Shown here: in pieces, positions 34,125-42,711 of the stretch
How positions within the stretch are numbered: position 1 is the first letter of the stretch
Layout of the letters: each line of letters begins with the position of its first letter
Source of the DNA: Pseudomonas sp. PSE14
Lineage (GTDB): Bacteria; Pseudomonadota; Gammaproteobacteria; Pseudomonadales; Pseudomonadaceae
NCBI RefSeq assembly: GCF_029203285.1
Contig: NZ_CP115669.1
Location: 2,790,001 to 2,854,000 of the forward strand
Reading direction: 5' to 3'
Length of the DNA: 64,000 nucleotides
The notes under the pieces: model-generated
What the model saw: only the letters and a program-made list of their open reading frames with translations
Told to the model about the DNA's origin: nothing
Database searches by the model: none
Translations under genes and position numbers: made by a program

Positions 34125-35369
34125 TCAGGCGCGGGCAAAGATGCCGACGTGCTCGGTGGACTCCTCGACGCGCCAGAGGCCGCCGCCGTTGCCCTGCAGG
34201 GCGATGCGCGCGCCCTCGACCTGGCGCTTGCCGCAATTGCCACGCAGTTGCTCCACCAGTTCGAAGATCTGCCCGATGCCGGTGGCGCCGATCGGGTGGC
34301 CCTTGGATTCCAGGCCGCCCGAGGGGTTGACCGGCAGGCGTCCGCCCAGAGTGAAGTCGCCGCGCTCGGCCATCACGCCGCTCATGCCCGGCTCGCTCAG
34401 GCCCAGGGCCTCGATGGAGAGCAACTCGCCGATGGCGGTGGCGTCGTGCACTTCGACCACGTCGACGTCCTGCGGGGCGATGCCGGCCTGTTCGAAGGCG
34501 GCCTTGCCGGCCAGGTGCGTGCAGCCGTTGGCGAAATCGTCGGCGGCGCGCGCGGAGGCCGAGCGCACCACGCTGGCCAGGACCTTGATCGCACGGCTCT
34601 TGTCGAAGCCGTATTTCTTCAGCGCCGACTCGGTGCAGAGGATCGCGGCGGCAGCGCCGTCGGAGATCGGCGAGCACATGGGCAGGGTGATCGGGTAGGT
34701 GATCGGCGGCGCGGCGAGGATTTCCTCGATGCTCATGGCATTGCGGTACTGCGAGCGCTCATTGTGCACCGAGTGCCCGTGGTTCTTCGAGGACACCGCC
34801 GCCAGTTGGCGCTGGGTGATGCCGAAGCGCTCCATCAGGCCGCCGCGGCCGAGGGCGGCGTAGACGTCCATGAACGGGCTGTAGGGCTTCTCGGACTGCG
34901 AGCCGGGCGGCGGGACGATGCCCTTGCCCATGGCGGCCAGGTAGTTCCTGTTGTCCTCGAAAGTCTCGATGTCCCAGGCCGACTCGAAGGCCGAGAACAT
35001 CTTCTGCTTGTCGCTGTAGAACATCTTCTCCGCACCGACGGCCAGGGCCACCTCGGCGGCGCCGGCGCGCAGCTGGGTGACTGCCAGGTTGAAGGCGTGG
35101 CTGGAGGAGGCGCAGGCGCCCTCGATGTTGAAGATCGGGATGCCGTCCAGGCCCAGGGGCAGCAGGGCGACCTGGCCACGGATCATGTGCTGGCCGTCGA
35201 AATGGCCCTGGGTGCAGTTGCCGTAGAAGGCGACCTGGATCGACCGGCGATCGCAGCCGGCGTCCTTCAGGGCGTCCTCGACGGCCCAGGCGGTGAGCTG
35301 CTTGACGCTCTTGTCGGCGTGTCGGCCGAAGGCGGTCATGCCGACGCCGACGATATAGATGTTTTCCAT
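34125..35369 (-). CDS. SCP2-type thiolase 1
   Basis: A 414-aa thiolase of the SCP-x/Ltp type, cleaving a 3-ketoacyl-CoA, typically branched or steroid-like. The nucleophilic Cys is in EGACASSSHAF (about residue 92); VEVHDAT and GHPIGATG supply the catalytic His residues. No SCP2 lipid-carrier domain is fused. SCP2-type thiolases of steroid degraders often need a DUF35/OB-fold partner, and none is encoded in the window. It sits in the middle of the hydratase-thiolase-SDR operon. It is only distantly similar to the two near-twin thiolases at 41512 and 49913. Confidence 0.92.
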   Translation of the reverse strand: MENIYIVGVGMTAFGRHADKSVKQLTAWAVEDALKDAGCDRRSIQVAFYGNCTQGHFDGQHMIRGQVALLPLGLDGIPIFNIEGACASSSHAFNLAVTQLRAGAAEVALAVGAEKMFYSDKQKMFSAFESAWDIETFEDNRNYLAAMGKGIVPPPGSQSEKPYSPFMDVYAALGRGGLMERFGITQRQLAAVSSKNHGHSVHNERSQYRNAMSIEEILAAPPITYPITLPMCSPISDGAAAAILCTESALKKYGFDKSRAIKVLASVVRSASARAADDFANGCTHLAGKAAFEQAGIAPQDVDVVEVHDATAIGELLSIEALGLSEPGMSGVMAERGDFTLGGRLPVNPSGGLESKGHPIGATGIGQIFELVEQLRGNCGKRQVEGARIALQGNGGGLWRVEESTEHVGIFARA

Positions 35370-35402
35370 CGCTTCCTCGAAATGCTCGGTGGTGGGGCGG
35401 GA

Positions 35403-36176
35403 TCAATAGCCCTTGAAGGCCGGTTTGCGCTTCTCGGCGAAGGCGCGCAGGCCCTCGGCGATGTCGTAGGAACGCTGGTGGTTGCGCAGTTCCAGCAGCT
35501 CGTGGCGCAGGGCATCGGCGCGGGACTTGTCGGCGGCCTCGTCGGCCACGCGCTTCATCCGCCGCAGCACCAGCGGGCTCTTTTCCGCCAGCTTGTCGCC
35601 GATGGCCTGGACGCGGGCCAGCAATTCGCCGTCGGGCACCACTTCGCTGACCAGGCCGTAGGTCTTCATATCCTGCGCCGGCAGCGAGTCGCCGGTGAAC
35701 AGCAGGTACTTGGCGACGTTTTCCGGGATCTTGCGCGGCAGGATGGCCGCGCCGCCGCCGCCGGGGAACACGCCGAAGTTGGAGTGGGCGTCACCGAAGC
35801 GGGCGCTTTCGGCAGCGATCACGAAATCGCAGCACAGCACGGTCTCCAGGCCGCCGGCCAGGGCCAGGCCGTTGACCGCGGCGATCACCGGCTTGGGGAA
35901 CACGCGCAGGCGGTCGAAGAAGGCGACGATGTTGTCCAGCAGGTCCATTTCACCGGGCTGCGGAGCGCCGGCGACCTTGAGGTCGGCGCCGGCACAGAAC
36001 GCCGGGCCGGTGGCAGTCAGCGCCACCACGCGCACGTCGGCGTCGACTTCCCAGGCCTTCAGGCATTCGACCATGGCCTGGAGCATCTCCGGGTTCAGGG
36101 CGTTCATCGCCTTGGGACGGGAGAGGGTGATCCAGCCTACCTGGCCTTTCACTTCAAACTTAACGGATTCGCTCAT
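35403..36176 (-). CDS. Enoyl-CoA hydratase (crotonase family) 1
   Basis: A 257-aa crotonase-fold protein expected to hydrate an enoyl-CoA. The oxyanion-hole segments are CAGADLK (about 62-68) and ALAGGLE (about 106-112). The usual second catalytic Glu region reads SNFGVFPGGGGAAILPR, so the position of the acid in classical hydratases is not obvious and isomerase or hydrolase activity is possible. GAGGAG precedes the ATG at 36176. It is first in the minus-strand operon with the SCP2-type thiolase and MFE2-type SDR; the MalT-box-like promoter at 36217-36264 fits its position. Confidence 0.92.
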   Translation of the reverse strand: MSESVKFEVKGQVGWITLSRPKAMNALNPEMLQAMVECLKAWEVDADVRVVALTATGPAFCAGADLKVAGAPQPGEMDLLDNIVAFFDRLRVFPKPVIAAVNGLALAGGLETVLCCDFVIAAESARFGDAHSNFGVFPGGGGAAILPRKIPENVAKYLLFTGDSLPAQDMKTYGLVSEVVPDGELLARVQAIGDKLAEKSPLVLRRMKRVADEAADKSRADALRHELLELRNHQRSYDIAEGLRAFAEKRKPAFKGY

Positions 36177-36216
36177 TTCTGCTCCTCGCGGACGGGGGTC
36201 GATACGGTCGATTTGC

Positions 36217-36264
36217 ACGTTACGCCAGCCCATCGGCGCCGCTCCCCCCCCCTTGCGGACGGGG
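36217..36264 (-). promoter_or_regulatory. MalT-box-like promoter before hydratase operon (site 4)
   Basis: On the minus strand: CCCC (36264-36261), 8-bp spacer, a run of nine G (36252-36244) followed by AGCGG, then TAACGT (36222-36217) as -10, 30 bp from the first G. No -35 is seen. The gap 36177-36439 contains nothing else I can name, and no matching -10 lies on the plus strand toward the second LuxR gene. Confidence 0.62.
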
Positions 36265-36439
36265 TCGGCGGCGCAGGGGCTGGTGCAGGATGGACGTGGC
36301 CGTCGAGGAAAGGGCGCGGCGGGGCGGACGGCATGCGCCGGGCCCACCGTGCCTTTGGCCAGTACCCAGAAGAGCGGAGCCACGGGTCTGCGTGCGCTAC
36401 CGCCGTCCGCCTAACGCCAGAGCAAGGGCTAACAAGAAG

Positions 36440-39145
36440 ATGCAAAGCTCGCTGATGAACTCCGACGACCTGCTGGTCGCCACCAAATTCTCCCCGCCGC
36501 GCCTCAATACCCGGCACATTCCGCGCACCCAACTGCTGGAGCGGCTGCACGAGGCGCGCCTGGGCAACCTCACGCTGATCACTGGCGGCGCCGGCTTCGG
36601 CAAGACCCTGCTGCTCGCGCAGTGGCGCCAGGCGCTGCTCAAGGAGGGACTGGACGTCGCCTGGCTGTCGCTCAGCCATGACGACCGACAGTACCCCAGC
36701 TTCCTCGCCTACCTGCTGGCTGCCCTGCAGCGCCTGGGCATCGCGGTGGAGCCCGGGCTGGCCCTGGACGAAGCCGGGGAATCCACGCTGGCGGCCCTGG
36801 TGGCGCTGGTGACCCGCCAGGCCGAGCAGGCCGGGCGCGAGCTGTACCTGCTGATCGACGACTACCACCACGTCGAGGCGCCGCTGGCCCACCGTCTGTT
36901 GCAGAAGCTGCTGGACCATTGCCCGGCCAACCTGCACCTGGTGATCGCCTCGCGCAGCACGCCGCCACTGAGCCTGGGGCGTCTGCGCATGCAGGGCCAG
37001 GTGGCGGAGATCGACTTCGCCGAGCTGCCCTTCGACCTGGAGGAAACCCGTGCCTTCTTCGAGCACAACCTGGGCAGCCTCAGGCTCACCGCCGACGAGG
37101 AACAACTGATCCACGAGCTGACCGGCGGCTGGCCGGCCAGCCTGCAACCCATTGCCACCATGCTGCGCATCCGCCCGGCGCGGCGCCCCAAGCTGCGCTC
37201 GCTGCTGTGGAAGTCCAGCGACCTGCAGGCCTACCTGGCCGAGGACGTGGTGGCGTGCCTGGCGCCGGAACTGATCGGGCTGCTGGAGCAGCTGTCGCCA
37301 TTCCGTCGCTTCAACGCCGACCTGGCCGCCTTCGTCACTGGCAGCACCCAGGCCGCCGCGCTGATCCAGCGTGCCGAGGACGAGAACCTGCTGATCTACC
37401 GGGTCGACTCCGAGGACAGCATGCCCTGGTACCGTTTCCACCCACTGTTCGGCGAATTCCTCGGACAGCGCCTGGCGATGCGCGGCGCGGCGGCGCTGGA
37501 GGCGCTGCACCGCCGGGCCAGCCAGTGGTTCGCCGAACATGAGCTGCTGGTGGAGTCAGTGCGCCACGCCAACCTGGGCGGCGACCTCGACTTCGCCGTC
37601 GCGGCCATGGAGCAGGCCGCCAGTACCGCCTGGAGCATGGCCTGCATCAGCCCGATGCTGCACCTGCTGGAGCGCCTGCCGCAGGAGACGCTGTTCGAGC
37701 ATCCACGGCTGTTCATCGTCGGCTGCCTGACCTACGCCTTCACCGCTCGCCCGGAGAAGGCCGAGCGCTGGCTGGAGCAGATCCGCCGCACCGAGGCGGC
37801 GAAGAATCCTGCGCTGTCCTCGCGCTTTGCCCTGGCCGACGCCGCCATCGCCCTGCAGCTGGACAATCCCCGGAGGGTCATCGGCCTGCTGGAGCCGGCG
37901 CAGCGGGCGCCGCTGGAGAACCGCTCGCTGCGCTACATCAGCCTGTCGGCCCTGGCCACCGCCTATCTGCTGCTGGGCCGGGTGGACGCCGTACACCGGC
38001 TGCACGAAGACAACCCGATCCTCGCCGAGGACCGCGACAACGACATGGCGCTGGTCTACGAGAGCACCCTGATCCTCGCCCTGCTGCGCGGGGGCGACGC
38101 CGCCGAGGCGGCGCGCCTTGGCGGCAACCTGCTGGCGCGCGCCGAGGCGGGCTATGGGCGCAGCTCGGTGTCGGCCAGCCTGTGCGCGGCCAATCTCTGC
38201 GACGCCTACTACGAACTGGACCGCATCGACGAGGCCCTGGCGGTGCTGGCCAACCGCAACGGCATCCTGCAGTCGTCGATGCCTGACGTGATGGCCCGTG
38301 CCTCGGTGTGTCGCGCACGGATCGCCGCGCTGCGCGAGTCGCCCCAGGCGCTGCAGGAGTTCCTCGAGGCCCAGACCGCGCACTTCCACAAGCTCGGTCT
38401 GGATCGACCGCAGGCGCTGATGCTGGCCGAGCAGGCCAAGACCTGGCTGGCCCAGGGGGACTTGCGCCGCGCCTCGGAGCGGGTAGTGCGTCTGGAAACC
38501 CTGGCCGAGGGCTACCGTGGCGATTGCCGCGACGAAGTCGCCACGATTGCCGCCTTCGCCAGGGCGCGCCTGGCCCTGGCGGAGCGCGAGCCGGCCCGGG
38601 CGCTGGAGTGCCTGGCGCGAGTGGGCGGTTTTGCCGAGCGCTATGGCCGTGGCCGCACGGCGGTGAAGGCGCGGTTGCTGGCGGCTATCGCCCATGCCGA
38701 CCTGGGGCAGGAGCAGGAGGCCATGGACTGCCTGGCGGCGGTGCTGCAGGACGCCGCGCGCTTCGGCCTGGTGCGCACCCTGCTCGACGAGGGGCCGCGC
38801 CTGTTGGCACTGCTCGAACGACTGGCCGAGGAGGGCGGGCTGGAAGGCCCTTGCGCCGCTTACCTCGACGAGCTGCTGGCCCGTGGCGGGCGCGACGCGG
38901 AAGAGGTGGAACCGGTAACCGCCCGCCGTGCGCCGGGTGCCGAGCCGCGCAGCATCCTGACCCCGCGCGAAGTGGAAATCCTCGGGCTGATCGCCCAGGC
39001 CATGTCCAACAAGCGTATCGCCCTGACCCTCAACATCACCTTCGGCACGGTGAAATGGAACGTGAAGAACATCCTCGCCAAGCTCGGCGTATCCAGCCGC
39101 TATGCGGCGATTTCCCTGGCTCGCCAGCAGGGGGTGATTCCCTGA
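36440..39145 (+). CDS. MalT-like LuxR-family transcriptional activator 2
   Basis: A 901-aa paralogue of the regulator at 8380, similar over its whole length. Walker A is GGAGFGKT (residues 49-56), Walker B LLIDDYHHVEAPLAHRLLQKLLD is nearly the same as in the paralogue, and the C-terminal LuxR HTH reads TPREVEILGLIAQAMSNKR ... TVKWNVKNILAKLGVSSRY. The recognition helices of the two proteins are almost alike, so they probably bind similar G-rich boxes but may respond to different inducers. The start at 36440 is the first ATG consistent with the paralogue; the ribosome site is weak and an ATG at 36455 is an alternative. It is divergent from the hydratase operon. Confidence 0.92.
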   Translation: MQSSLMNSDDLLVATKFSPPRLNTRHIPRTQLLERLHEARLGNLTLITGGAGFGKTLLLAQWRQALLKEGLDVAWLSLSHDDRQYPSFLAYLLAALQRLGIAVEPGLALDEAGESTLAALVALVTRQAEQAGRELYLLIDDYHHVEAPLAHRLLQKLLDHCPANLHLVIASRSTPPLSLGRLRMQGQVAEIDFAELPFDLEETRAFFEHNLGSLRLTADEEQLIHELTGGWPASLQPIATMLRIRPARRPKLRSLLWKSSDLQAYLAEDVVACLAPELIGLLEQLSPFRRFNADLAAFVTGSTQAAALIQRAEDENLLIYRVDSEDSMPWYRFHPLFGEFLGQRLAMRGAAALEALHRRASQWFAEHELLVESVRHANLGGDLDFAVAAMEQAASTAWSMACISPMLHLLERLPQETLFEHPRLFIVGCLTYAFTARPEKAERWLEQIRRTEAAKNPALSSRFALADAAIALQLDNPRRVIGLLEPAQRAPLENRSLRYISLSALATAYLLLGRVDAVHRLHEDNPILAEDRDNDMALVYESTLILALLRGGDAAEAARLGGNLLARAEAGYGRSSVSASLCAANLCDAYYELDRIDEALAVLANRNGILQSSMPDVMARASVCRARIAALRESPQALQEFLEAQTAHFHKLGLDRPQALMLAEQAKTWLAQGDLRRASERVVRLETLAEGYRGDCRDEVATIAAFARARLALAEREPARALECLARVGGFAERYGRGRTAVKARLLAAIAHADLGQEQEAMDCLAAVLQDAARFGLVRTLLDEGPRLLALLERLAEEGGLEGPCAAYLDELLARGGRDAEEVEPVTARRAPGAEPRSILTPREVEILGLIAQAMSNKRIALTLNITFGTVKWNVKNILAKLGVSSRYAAISLARQQGVIP

Positions 39146-39155
39146 CGTCCGGCCG

Positions 39156-39204
39156 CTCCCCTACCAAGAGGGGAGGCGCGCGCCATGTGGCCGGCGGGCA
39201 CTCT
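39156..39204 (+). promoter_or_regulatory. MalT-box-like promoter before dehydrogenase-hydratase unit (site 5)
   Basis: CTCCCC (39156-39161), 8-bp spacer, GGGGAGG (39170-39176), then CACTCT (39199-39204) as -10, 29 bp from the first G. It begins 11 bp after the stop of the second LuxR gene and serves the acyl-CoA dehydrogenase at 39282. Confidence 0.62.
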
Positions 39205-39281
39205 GGCCACATGGCGCACGTGCCTGCCCGGCTCGTCGCAAAGCACCACATCGGCAATCCGCCCCCTTCGTGAGGAAGAAT

Positions 39282-40427
39282 ATGAGCGATACATCCGCAG
39301 TGTTCCTGAGTGAACAGGAAGTCATGATCCGCGACGCCGCCCGCAAGGTGGCTCAGGAAGTGGTCGCGCCGACTGCCGCCGAGCGCGACCGCACCGGCGC
39401 CTGGCCGCGTAACGAACTCAATGCCATCGCCGCACTCGGCTATCTCGGCCTGCACATCCCGGAAGAGTACGGCGGTGTCGGCATGGACTTCGTGGAGTAC
39501 TGCCTCGTCATCGAGGAATTCGCCGCCGTCGACGCGGGCTTTGCCACCGTCCTGCACGTGCACAACTCCGTCGCCTTGTCGATCTTCCGCGAGGGTACGG
39601 AGGAGCAGAAACAACAATGGTTGCCTGCCATGATCCGCGGGGAAAGGATCGGCTGCTTCCTGTTGAGCGAACCGCACGCCGGTTCGGATACCGCGGCCTT
39701 CCGCACCTCGGCCCGCCGCGACGGCGATCACTATGTGCTCAATGGCAGCAAGCAGTTCATTTCCAACGGCGGCGAAGCGGGCGTGGCCATCGTGGTGAGC
39801 GTCACCAACAAGGACGCCGGCAAGAAGGGCGTCAGTCTGATCATGGTCGACCCCAGCGCCCCGGGTTACGTGGTTGCGCGCAATGAGGAAAAGATGGGGC
39901 AGCGCACGGCCAACCTGGCCGCGATCCAGTTGGAGAACTGCCGTGTGCCGGCGGGCAACCTGCTGGGCGCGGAAGGGACCGGCTACAAACACATCATTGC
40001 CAACCTGGACGAAGGCCGCGTGGCCATCGCCGCGCTGGCGACCGGCGTTGCCCGTGCCGCTCTGGAAGCCGCGGTGAAATACGCGAAGGAACGCGAAGCC
40101 TACGGCGCGCCCATCATCAATCTGCAGGGCGTGGCCTTCGATCTGGCCGACATGGCGACCCAGGTGGAAGTGTCGCACGTGTACATGCTGCATGCGGCGC
40201 GCCTGTGCCAGGCCGGAATCCGCTGCTCGAAGGAAGCCTCGGCAATCAAGCTGTTCGCCAGCGAGATGGCCGAGAAGGTCTGCTCCGACGCGCTGCAGAT
40301 CCACGGCGGCTATGGCTACCTCAACGACTTCCCGGTCGAGCGCTATTACCGCGATGCCCGCGTGACCAAGATCTACGAAGGCACCAGCCACATCCAGAAG
40401 CTGATCATCGCGCGCAATCTGGGCTGA
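39282..40427 (+). CDS. Acyl-CoA dehydrogenase, paralogue of 19317
   Basis: A 381-aa acyl-CoA dehydrogenase with all usual motifs: LSEPHAGSDTAAF, QFISNG, IHGGYGY and the catalytic Glu366 in IYEGTSHIQ. GAGGAAGAA precedes the ATG at 39282 closely. It is very similar to the protein at 19317, including the N-terminal SDTSA and PTAAERDRTGAWPR blocks, so the two arose by duplication. Here no degenerate partner follows; an enoyl-CoA hydratase gene does, 29 bp later, giving a two-gene dehydrogenation-hydration unit ended by a terminator. The third-position GC preference is somewhat weaker than in the neighbouring genes. Confidence 0.93.
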   Translation: MSDTSAVFLSEQEVMIRDAARKVAQEVVAPTAAERDRTGAWPRNELNAIAALGYLGLHIPEEYGGVGMDFVEYCLVIEEFAAVDAGFATVLHVHNSVALSIFREGTEEQKQQWLPAMIRGERIGCFLLSEPHAGSDTAAFRTSARRDGDHYVLNGSKQFISNGGEAGVAIVVSVTNKDAGKKGVSLIMVDPSAPGYVVARNEEKMGQRTANLAAIQLENCRVPAGNLLGAEGTGYKHIIANLDEGRVAIAALATGVARAALEAAVKYAKEREAYGAPIINLQGVAFDLADMATQVEVSHVYMLHAARLCQAGIRCSKEASAIKLFASEMAEKVCSDALQIHGGYGYLNDFPVERYYRDARVTKIYEGTSHIQKLIIARNLG

Positions 40428-40456
40428 GCCCGGCACGCGCGCATTGGGAGAATCGC

Positions 40457-41254
40457 ATGACCGACGCTTCGCTACGCCTTGAGAAGATCGGCAGGACCGC
40501 GCTGCTCACCCTGAACCGCCCGCAGCGCCGCAACGCGCTGGACGCCAGCCTGGCCCAGGCCTTGCTGGAGGGCGTCGAGGCGGTGCGGGCGGACAACTCG
40601 CTACGCTCGCTGGTGCTCACCGGCGCCGGTGGCTCCTTCTGTTCGGGGGCCGATCTCGCCGATGACGGCGCCCATGAGGACCCGGCGTTCTTCGGCCGTG
40701 ACCTGGTGCTGAGCCACCAGCGCTGGCACAACGCCCTGGCGACACTGGAAATGCCGGTGATCGCCGCGGTGGACGGTGCCGCGGTGGGCGCGGGGTTCTC
40801 CCTGGCCCTGGCCGCCGACTTCGTCTTCATGACGCCGCGCGCCCGGCTGCTGCCGTCCTTCGTCGGCATCGGCCTGGTTCCCGACCTGTCGCTGCTGTAC
40901 AGCCTGCCGCGCCTGGTGGGTCTGGCCAAGGCCAAGGAAATCCTCTTCTCGGCACGCCCGGTGGCGGCGCAGGAAGCGCTGGAGCTGGGCATCGCCCAGG
41001 CGATACTGCCCGAGGACAGCCTGCTGGAGTCTGCACTGGCCTATGCCCGGCAGTTCGACGAGGCACCGCGCAGGGCCTTGGGCTTGACCAAGACCCTGCT
41101 CAACCGCGCCTTCGAGACCGACCGCGAGGCCATGGCCCAGCTGGAAGCCGCAGCCCAGTCGCTGTGCGGCAACAGTCTCTACCATGCCGAGGCGGTGCGG
41201 CGCTTCCTTGGCAAGCAGGGGCCGGCCTACGCCGGGGCGGTACTGCCCGGCTAG
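40457..41254 (+). CDS. Enoyl-CoA hydratase (crotonase family) 2
   Basis: A 265-aa crotonase-fold protein. Oxyanion-hole blocks are CSGADLADDG (about 61-70) and GAAVGAGFSLALAADF (about 104-119). The LPSFVGIGLVPDLSLLYSLPRLVG segment is closest to PaaG/PaaF-like and MenB-distant hydratases or isomerases; the exact reaction is not certain. GGGAG is 6-7 bp before the ATG at 40457. It is coupled to the upstream dehydrogenase, and a strong terminator follows. Confidence 0.9.
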   Translation: MTDASLRLEKIGRTALLTLNRPQRRNALDASLAQALLEGVEAVRADNSLRSLVLTGAGGSFCSGADLADDGAHEDPAFFGRDLVLSHQRWHNALATLEMPVIAAVDGAAVGAGFSLALAADFVFMTPRARLLPSFVGIGLVPDLSLLYSLPRLVGLAKAKEILFSARPVAAQEALELGIAQAILPEDSLLESALAYARQFDEAPRRALGLTKTLLNRAFETDREAMAQLEAAAQSLCGNSLYHAEAVRRFLGKQGPAYAGAVLPG

Positions 41255-41277
41255 CGCCGGTGCCTGCGGTACAAGGA

Positions 41278-41306
41278 GCCGGGTTTCCCAGGGAAACCCG
41301 GCTTTT
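41278..41306 (+). terminator. Rho-independent terminator
   Basis: GCCGGGTTTCCC (41278-41289) and GGGAAACCCGGC (41291-41302) form a perfect 12-bp stem followed by TTTT. It ends the dehydrogenase-hydratase unit and isolates the next promoter. Confidence 0.88.
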
Positions 41307-41391
41307 GCCATTATTGCGCCACGTCGCCTGGGCGCCCATGCGGCCGGCGCCATGTCAGGATGGGGAAGATGCGGAGGCCGGGCGGCCGCCA

Positions 41392-41438
41392 CCCCATCCT
41401 ATTGGGGAGGGGCCGCCCATGGTGGGTATCCCTATGCT
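41392..41438 (+). promoter_or_regulatory. MalT-box-like promoter before thiolase/racemase operon (site 6)
   Basis: CCCC (41392-41395), spacer ATCCTATT, GGGGAGGGG (41404-41412), then TATGCT (41433-41438). The expected start is near 41445, which puts the box centre at about -37, the place of the promoter-proximal MalT box in E. coli. This is the cleanest copy. Confidence 0.7.
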
Positions 41439-41511
41439 GGAGGCTCACTGGCGCAGGCCGGGTCTGGAACCCGCCGCGGGCGCCGCCAACGCAGAGATCG
41501 AGGAGAAGCAG

Positions 41512-42699
41512 ATGGGGCAGAAAGTAGTGGTCGCCGGGGTTGGCATGATCCCGTTCGTCAAGCCGGGCCAGAACGAGAACTACGTGGCCATGGGCGAGCA
41601 GGCCGTGCGCCTGGCGCTGGCCGATGCCGGCGTCGGTTACGAGTCGATCCAGCAGGCCTACGCCAGCTACGTCTTCGGCGACTCCACCTCGGGCCAGCGC
41701 GTGCTCTACAACGTCGGCATGACCGGCATCCCGGTGATCAACGTCAACAACAACTGCGCCAGCGGTTCCACCGCGCTGTACCTGGCCAACCAGGCGATCT
41801 CCAGCGGTATGGTCGACATCGTCCTGGCCTTCGGCTTCGAGCAGATGGTGCCGGGCGCGATTCCCAGTTCCTTCGCCGACCGTCCGAGCCCGCTGGAGCT
41901 GTTCCTCGACCAGTGCGACGCGGCCATTCCGGGCGCCGCGCAGATTCCGGCGGCCCTGCGGATCTTCGGCAGCGCCGGCGTCGAGCACATGAAGCGCTTC
42001 GGCACGCCGCTGGAAACCTTCGCCAAGATCCGCGCCAAGGCCAGCCGTCACGCGGCGAACAACCCCAAGGCGGTGTTCCGCAAGGTGGTCAGCGTCGAGG
42101 ACGTGATGGCTGACCAGGTGGTCTGGCCGGAAGTCATGACCCGCCTGATGGCCTGCCCGCCGACCTGCGGCGCGGCGGCAGCGGTGCTGTGCAGCGAAGC
42201 CTATGCGCGCAAGCATGGCCTCGACGGCAGCGTGTGGATCGCCGGCCAGGCGCTGACCACCGACGGCGCCGAGACCTTCCGTTCCGGCGACATGCGCGAC
42301 GTGGCGGGTTACTCCATGTCCCGCGCTGCGGCGCAGAAGGCCTACGAGCAGGCCGGCCTCGGTGCCGAGGACGTCAACCTGGTGGAGCTGCACGACTGCT
42401 TCGCCCAGAACGAGCTGCTGACCTATGAATCCCTGGGCCTGTGCCCGGAAGGCGGTGCGCAGAAATTCGTCGATGATGGCGACAACACCTACGGCGGCCG
42501 TTACGTGGTCAACCCGTCCGGGGGCCTGCTGTCCAAGGGCCACCCGATCGGCGCCACCGGCCTTGCGCAGTGCACCGAACTGGTCCAGCAACTGCGTGGC
42601 CAGGCGGAACAGCGCCAGGTGGAAGGCGCCCGCGTGGCGCTGCAGCACAACATCGGTATCGGCGGTGCCTGTGTGGTCACCCTGTATCGCAAAGACTGA
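41512..42699 (+). CDS. SCP2-type thiolase 2 (twin of 49913)
   Basis: A 395-aa thiolase of the lipid-transfer/SCP2 type. The nucleophile is Cys82 in NNNCASGSTAL, and VELHDCFAQNE and GHPIGATG complete the active site. GAGGAGAAG precedes the ATG at 41512. It is the first gene of a six-gene operon (thiolase, two dehydrogenases, MaoC, racemase, ligase). The gene at 49913 is a near-twin: in the first 70 residues I count six differences, and long DNA stretches are identical. The longer frame starting at 41164 runs over the terminator and promoter and is not coding. Confidence 0.93.
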   Translation: MGQKVVVAGVGMIPFVKPGQNENYVAMGEQAVRLALADAGVGYESIQQAYASYVFGDSTSGQRVLYNVGMTGIPVINVNNNCASGSTALYLANQAISSGMVDIVLAFGFEQMVPGAIPSSFADRPSPLELFLDQCDAAIPGAAQIPAALRIFGSAGVEHMKRFGTPLETFAKIRAKASRHAANNPKAVFRKVVSVEDVMADQVVWPEVMTRLMACPPTCGAAAAVLCSEAYARKHGLDGSVWIAGQALTTDGAETFRSGDMRDVAGYSMSRAAAQKAYEQAGLGAEDVNLVELHDCFAQNELLTYESLGLCPEGGAQKFVDDGDNTYGGRYVVNPSGGLLSKGHPIGATGLAQCTELVQQLRGQAEQRQVEGARVALQHNIGIGGACVVTLYRKD

Positions 42700-42711
42700 C
42701 CGGAGGCGATG

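Noticed and set aside
36290..36439. Longer N-terminus for the second MalT-like regulator
   Set aside because: The extra 50 residues have no counterpart in the paralogue, and no ribosome site is seen at 36290.
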